This document shows positions 61,316 through 64,000 of a stretch of DNA of 64,000 nt, in pieces (position 1 is the stretch's first letter; each line of letters begins with the position of its first letter). The notes beneath the pieces are model-generated. The model saw nothing but the letters and a program-made list of their open reading frames with translations, had not been told where the DNA came from and searched no databases. Made by a program: the position numbers and the translations under genes. Origin of the DNA: DATEDA01 sp963744255 (GTDB lineage Bacteria > Pseudomonadota > Gammaproteobacteria > Burkholderiales > SG8-39); the NCBI GenBank assembly GCA_963744255.1, contig CAVUSZ010000046.1:1-64000 (forward strand). The letters are read 5' to 3'.

Positions 61316-61583
61316 CGAAAACCAGAAGATCGTCGCGGCGGTCGCGCAGAAGATGAAGGACATACCCGATCTGAAGGTGGATATCTCCGGGTTTGCCGAC
61401 AAGACCGGCAACGTGGAGCAGAACCTCGAGCTTGCTCAACGGCGCGCGACGGCCGTCCGCGACGCGCTCAAAGCCGCGGGGGTCGCGGAAGACCGCATGA
61501 ACATCAGGAAACCGGAGCAGGTGATCCTGGGCGCGGGCCAGGATGCCGAGGGACGCCGCGTCGAAATCGCCGTGGCGAAGTGA
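61239..61583 (+). CDS. OmpA-like peptidoglycan-binding domain, probably fused to the pyrophosphatase
   Basis: 114 codons from an internal ATG: linker VTTPAVGRP, then VRIHFETGSTALGSENQKIV and VDISGFADKTGNVEQNLELA-QRRA, ending QDAEGRRVEIAVAK. The GFADKTG aspartate and the Arg of QRRATAV are the peptidoglycan-contacting positions of OmpA domains. No signal peptide, so as a separate protein it could not reach the periplasm; as the C-terminus of the pyrophosphatase it would. I therefore think this is one gene with a single-base frameshift (about 818 residues). Alternatively it is a separate overlapping gene. Confidence 0.7.
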   Translation: MAPVTTPAVGRPVRIHFETGSTALGSENQKIVAAVAQKMKDIPDLKVDISGFADKTGNVEQNLELAQRRATAVRDALKAAGVAEDRMNIRKPEQVILGAGQDAEGRRVEIAVAK

Positions 61584-63331
61584 TCCGCGAACGCGCTTCC
61601 GTACGCTCGACGAGGGCAGCCTTCTGGCTGCCCTTGTTTTTTGCGGCGTCGGTGGCTTTCGCCCAGCCGGCGCCGGAGGCGGCGTCCGGACGGACGCCGA
61701 AGGAGCCCGCGGTCGGCAGCCGCTTCATGGCGGTCGCCGCGCACCCCCTCGCAGTCGACGCCGGCTACGAGATCCTGAAACGCGGCGGCAGCGCGATCGA
61801 TGCCGCGGTCGCGATGCAGTTCGTGCTCGGGCTGGTCGAGCCGCAATCCTCCGGGATCGGCGGCGGCGGCTTCATCCTGCACTACTCGGCGGCCGACAAG
61901 CGCGTGCGCGCCTATGACGGCCGGGAGACCGCGCCCGCCACGGCGCGACCGGAGCGCTTCATCGGCCTCTTCGGACGGCCGCTGGGATTCATGGAGGCGG
62001 TGCTCTCGGGCCGGGCGGTCGGCGTGCCCGGCACTGTTGCCGTGCTCGAGCTTGCCCACCGCAACCACGGCCGGCTCCAATGGAGCGAGCTCGCGGAGCC
62101 GGCGATCGGTCTTGCCGAGAGCGGGTTCCCGGTCTCGCCGCGCCTGCACGCGCTGCTCGCGTGGGATCGGTTCCTCCGCCGTGATCCGTATGCTGCGCGC
62201 TACTTCTACGAGCCCGAGGGCAAGGCGAGACCGGTCGGAGCGATCCTCCGCAACCCCGAGTATGCCGCGGTGCTGCGCGAGATCGCTGCCGGCGGCTCGC
62301 AGGCCTTCTATCGCGGCCAGATCGCGCGTGACATCGTGGCCGCGATGCAGAGACATCCGGTCGAGCCGGGGAATCTCGCGCTCGCCGACCTCGAGCGCTA
62401 CGCGGCGAAGGAGCGCGAACCGGTCTGCGGCGCGTTTCGCTCCTACCGCGTGTGCGGCATGCCGCCGCCGAGCGCCGGCGGCATCGCAGTGCTGCAGATG
62501 CTCGGCATCCTCGAACGGCTCCCGAAGACCGCTTACGCGCGCGACCCGCTGGCAGCGGTGCATTTCTTCGCCGAGGCGGGCCGGCTCGCGTACGCCGATC
62601 GGGACCGCTACGTCGCCGACCCCGACTTCGTCGATGTGCCGGTCGCGGGGCTCCTTGCCGCCGACTACCTCGCGGAGCGGGCGGCGCTCATCGCGGCCGA
62701 CCGCTCGCTGGGCCGTGCGCGGGCCGGACAGCCGCGCGGCGCGCAGTCCGCAGCGCGCGACGGCGCCGTGCTCGAGCTCCAGGCGACGACGCATTTCTCG
62801 GTCGTCGACGCGGACGGAAACGCGGTGGCGGCCACCTCGAGCATCGAGTTCGCGTTCGGCAATCACCGGTTCGTGCGCGGATTTCTCCTCAACAACCAGC
62901 TCACCGACTTCGCCTTCCGCCCCGAGCATGACGGCGCGCCGATCGCGAACCGCGTCGAGGGCGGGAAGCGGCCGCGCAGCTCGATGTCGCCGACGCTGGT
63001 CTTCGACGCCGACGGGCGGCTCGCGCTGGTCGCCGGCTCGCCGGGCGGGCACTCGATCATCAACTACGTCGCGCGGGTCGTGGTGGCGGCGCTCGACTGG
63101 GAGATGCGGCTGCAGGAGGCGCTCGACGCGCCGCACTTCGGCAGCCGCAACGGCCCGACCGAGATCGAGAGCGGGACCTCGGCGGAGCGCCTGCGCGCGG
63201 GCCTCAGCGCGCTCGGCCACGAAGTTCGCGCGCACGAGATGACGAGCGGCGTGCACGCTATCCGGCGCGTGGGTGAACAGTGGATCGGCGCCGCCGACCC
63301 GCGCCGCGACGGTATCGCGCGCGGCGAATGA
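61580..63331 (+). CDS. ggt: gamma-glutamyltransferase
   Basis: 583 residues. Signal region AAFWLPLFFAASVAFAQPAP. The proenzyme nucleophile Thr begins the small subunit in LELQATTHFSVVDADGNAVA (TTHFSVVD), with the GGT hallmarks GGSAIDAAVAMQFVLGLVEP, SSGIGGGGFILHYS, CGMPPPSAGGIAVLQMLGIL and GSPGGHSIINYV. Cleaves gamma-glutamyl bonds such as glutathione in the periplasm. GTG start overlaps the OmpA-domain stop by 4 bp. Confidence 0.94.
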   Translation: MIRERASVRSTRAAFWLPLFFAASVAFAQPAPEAASGRTPKEPAVGSRFMAVAAHPLAVDAGYEILKRGGSAIDAAVAMQFVLGLVEPQSSGIGGGGFILHYSAADKRVRAYDGRETAPATARPERFIGLFGRPLGFMEAVLSGRAVGVPGTVAVLELAHRNHGRLQWSELAEPAIGLAESGFPVSPRLHALLAWDRFLRRDPYAARYFYEPEGKARPVGAILRNPEYAAVLREIAAGGSQAFYRGQIARDIVAAMQRHPVEPGNLALADLERYAAKEREPVCGAFRSYRVCGMPPPSAGGIAVLQMLGILERLPKTAYARDPLAAVHFFAEAGRLAYADRDRYVADPDFVDVPVAGLLAADYLAERAALIAADRSLGRARAGQPRGAQSAARDGAVLELQATTHFSVVDADGNAVAATSSIEFAFGNHRFVRGFLLNNQLTDFAFRPEHDGAPIANRVEGGKRPRSSMSPTLVFDADGRLALVAGSPGGHSIINYVARVVVAALDWEMRLQEALDAPHFGSRNGPTEIESGTSAERLRAGLSALGHEVRAHEMTSGVHAIRRVGEQWIGAADPRRDGIARGE

Positions 63332-63365
63332 ACACTTCCAGGGTTTCTCGCCGAGCTGAAGCGTC

Positions 63366-63908
63366 CTACCGTTTCAATAGCGACGCGCGCAGGTCGGCGA
63401 GCTCGCGGTATAGCGGCACCAGCGCCTTGAGGTTCGCCGCCGGGTTCGCGCCGCTCGGGTTGGGCGTGACGAATATGCGCGCCGTGCCTATGCGCTCGGG
63501 CTGCAGGCCGAGCGATATTCTCGCCCGCGGCGTATCCAGGTGCTCGAGGAAAACACGGTACGCGCTCGTGCCCTGGAACCAGGCGATCTCCGGGCGGTGG
63601 CGGCGGAGCTTCCGCTCGAGCAGGCGCGCCCCCCGTGCGTAGTCGGCGGCGGTCAGCTCGTCGGCGCGGGCCGTCGCCCGCTTCACCACGTCGGTGAAGC
63701 CGATCCGGTGGACGCGGAAGAGGCGCTTCACCGAGGCAGGCGACGGCGCGAGCAGCTCGGGTATCAGCCCGGAGGCGTTCAGTGCCGGCCAGAACCGGTT
63801 ACCGGGTCGAGCGAAGTTGAACCCCCGCTCTACCGAGTAGAGCGACGGATTGATCCCGATCGAGACGATGTCGAGCCCCGGTGCGAGATAGTCGGGTAGC
63901 GTCCTCAC
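63366..63908 (-). CDS. mug: mismatch-specific uracil/thymine DNA glycosylase (Mug/TDG family)
   Basis: 180 residues. Catalytic GINPSLYSVERGFNFARPGN (Asn of GINP), then RFWPALNASGLIPELLAPS and the end FVTPNPSGANPAANLKALVP (NPSG). Removes uracil or ethenocytosine from double-stranded DNA. GTG 63908 chosen because it overlaps the stop of the upstream gene by 4 bp (GTGA) and matches the family start TLPDYLAPGL. Confidence 0.88.
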   Translation of the reverse strand: MRTLPDYLAPGLDIVSIGINPSLYSVERGFNFARPGNRFWPALNASGLIPELLAPSPASVKRLFRVHRIGFTDVVKRATARADELTAADYARGARLLERKLRRHRPEIAWFQGTSAYRVFLEHLDTPRARISLGLQPERIGTARIFVTPNPSGANPAANLKALVPLYRELADLRASLLKR

Positions 63909-64000
63909 GTCGCGGTATCCGCGAGCGCCCGCGAGAGGAGGCCGGCCGCGTGCGCGGTGAGATCCGGCGCCAGGCAATCCAGTTCGATCACGTCGGGCGT
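63905..64000 (-). CDS. C-terminal end of an unidentified protein (partial)
   Basis: The minus strand reads open from the window edge for 31 codons: TPDVIELDCLAPDLTAHAAG then LLSRALADTAT-stop. The stop overlaps the mug GTG, suggesting an operon. Too short to identify; helical, alanine-rich. Confidence 0.5.
   Translation of the reverse strand, partial: TPDVIELDCLAPDLTAHAAGLLSRALADTAT

Noticed and set aside
1..64000. tRNA, rRNA, CRISPR array, insertion sequence or prophage genes
   Set aside because: No tRNA-like cloverleaf, repeat-spacer series, transposase, integrase or phage structural gene was recognised when reading both strands by eye; a dedicated search could still find a short RNA.

Overview
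The window is high-GC DNA from a betaproteobacterium, most likely a Burkholderiales-like or uncultured relative. The evidence is gene order as well as protein type: clpA-clpS / cold-shock protein / icd, xseA ... exbB-exbD-lpxK-Trm112-kdsB-adk, rpmB-rpmG-radC-coaBC-dut, a PHA phasin, and HslR. Genes are tightly packed with many 1-8 bp start/stop overlaps (GTGA, ATGA, TAATG). I found no rRNA, tRNA, CRISPR array, intact insertion sequence or prophage.

Layout. 0-10 kb: accessory catabolic and transport genes (alpha/beta hydrolase, BadH-like dehydrogenase, FadH-like reductase, two-domain oddments, an MFS transporter, a solute-binding protein), then hslR and a UbiB-family kinase coupled to a helical protein. 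Almost every gene up to about 9.35 kb is broken by single-base indels although its codons stay conserved on both sides, so local sequence quality is the likely cause. 10-12 kb: ankyrin-repeat protein and a TonB-like protein. 12-18.7 kb, minus strand: a candidate catabolic cluster of mandelate-racemase-like enzyme, isocitrate lyase/PEP-mutase family protein, glutamine-synthetase-like ligase, Rieske dioxygenase alpha and beta, and two VOC proteins. 18.7-20.3 kb: small genes and gene fossils.

20-32 kb: hrpA, a membrane protein, a MoCF-domain protein, phasin with promoter, two DMT transporters around a GalT-like protein, an ndh remnant, a hydrolase, gluQ, DUF1499 protein, thioredoxin. 32-42 kb: pirin, MFS, FMN reductase, then an overlapping chain nhaP-type antiporter / GumN / purN / RsmB-like / PLD nuclease / MscS, followed by a fatty acid desaturase.

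42-64 kb is mostly core genome: rpmG, rpmB, radC, coaBC, dut, a flavocytochrome c sulfide dehydrogenase pair, clpAS, csp, icd, a tandemly duplicated two-cysteine secreted peptide, DUF192, a PuuD-like membrane protein, xseA, a DnaA-box palindrome, exbBD, lpxK, trm112, kdsB, adk, a membrane pyrophosphatase followed by (probably fused to) an OmpA-like domain, ggt and a mug-type glycosylase.

The most interesting items are the glutamine-synthetase/Rieske cluster, which carries a 25-bp duplicate of the ligase's 3' end directly upstream of the dioxygenase gene; the probable pyrophosphatase-OmpA fusion; the duplicated gene-plus-terminator unit encoding small two-cysteine peptides; and the DnaA-box palindrome ahead of exbB. 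Function calls rest on recognised motifs and remembered families; no database search was run.
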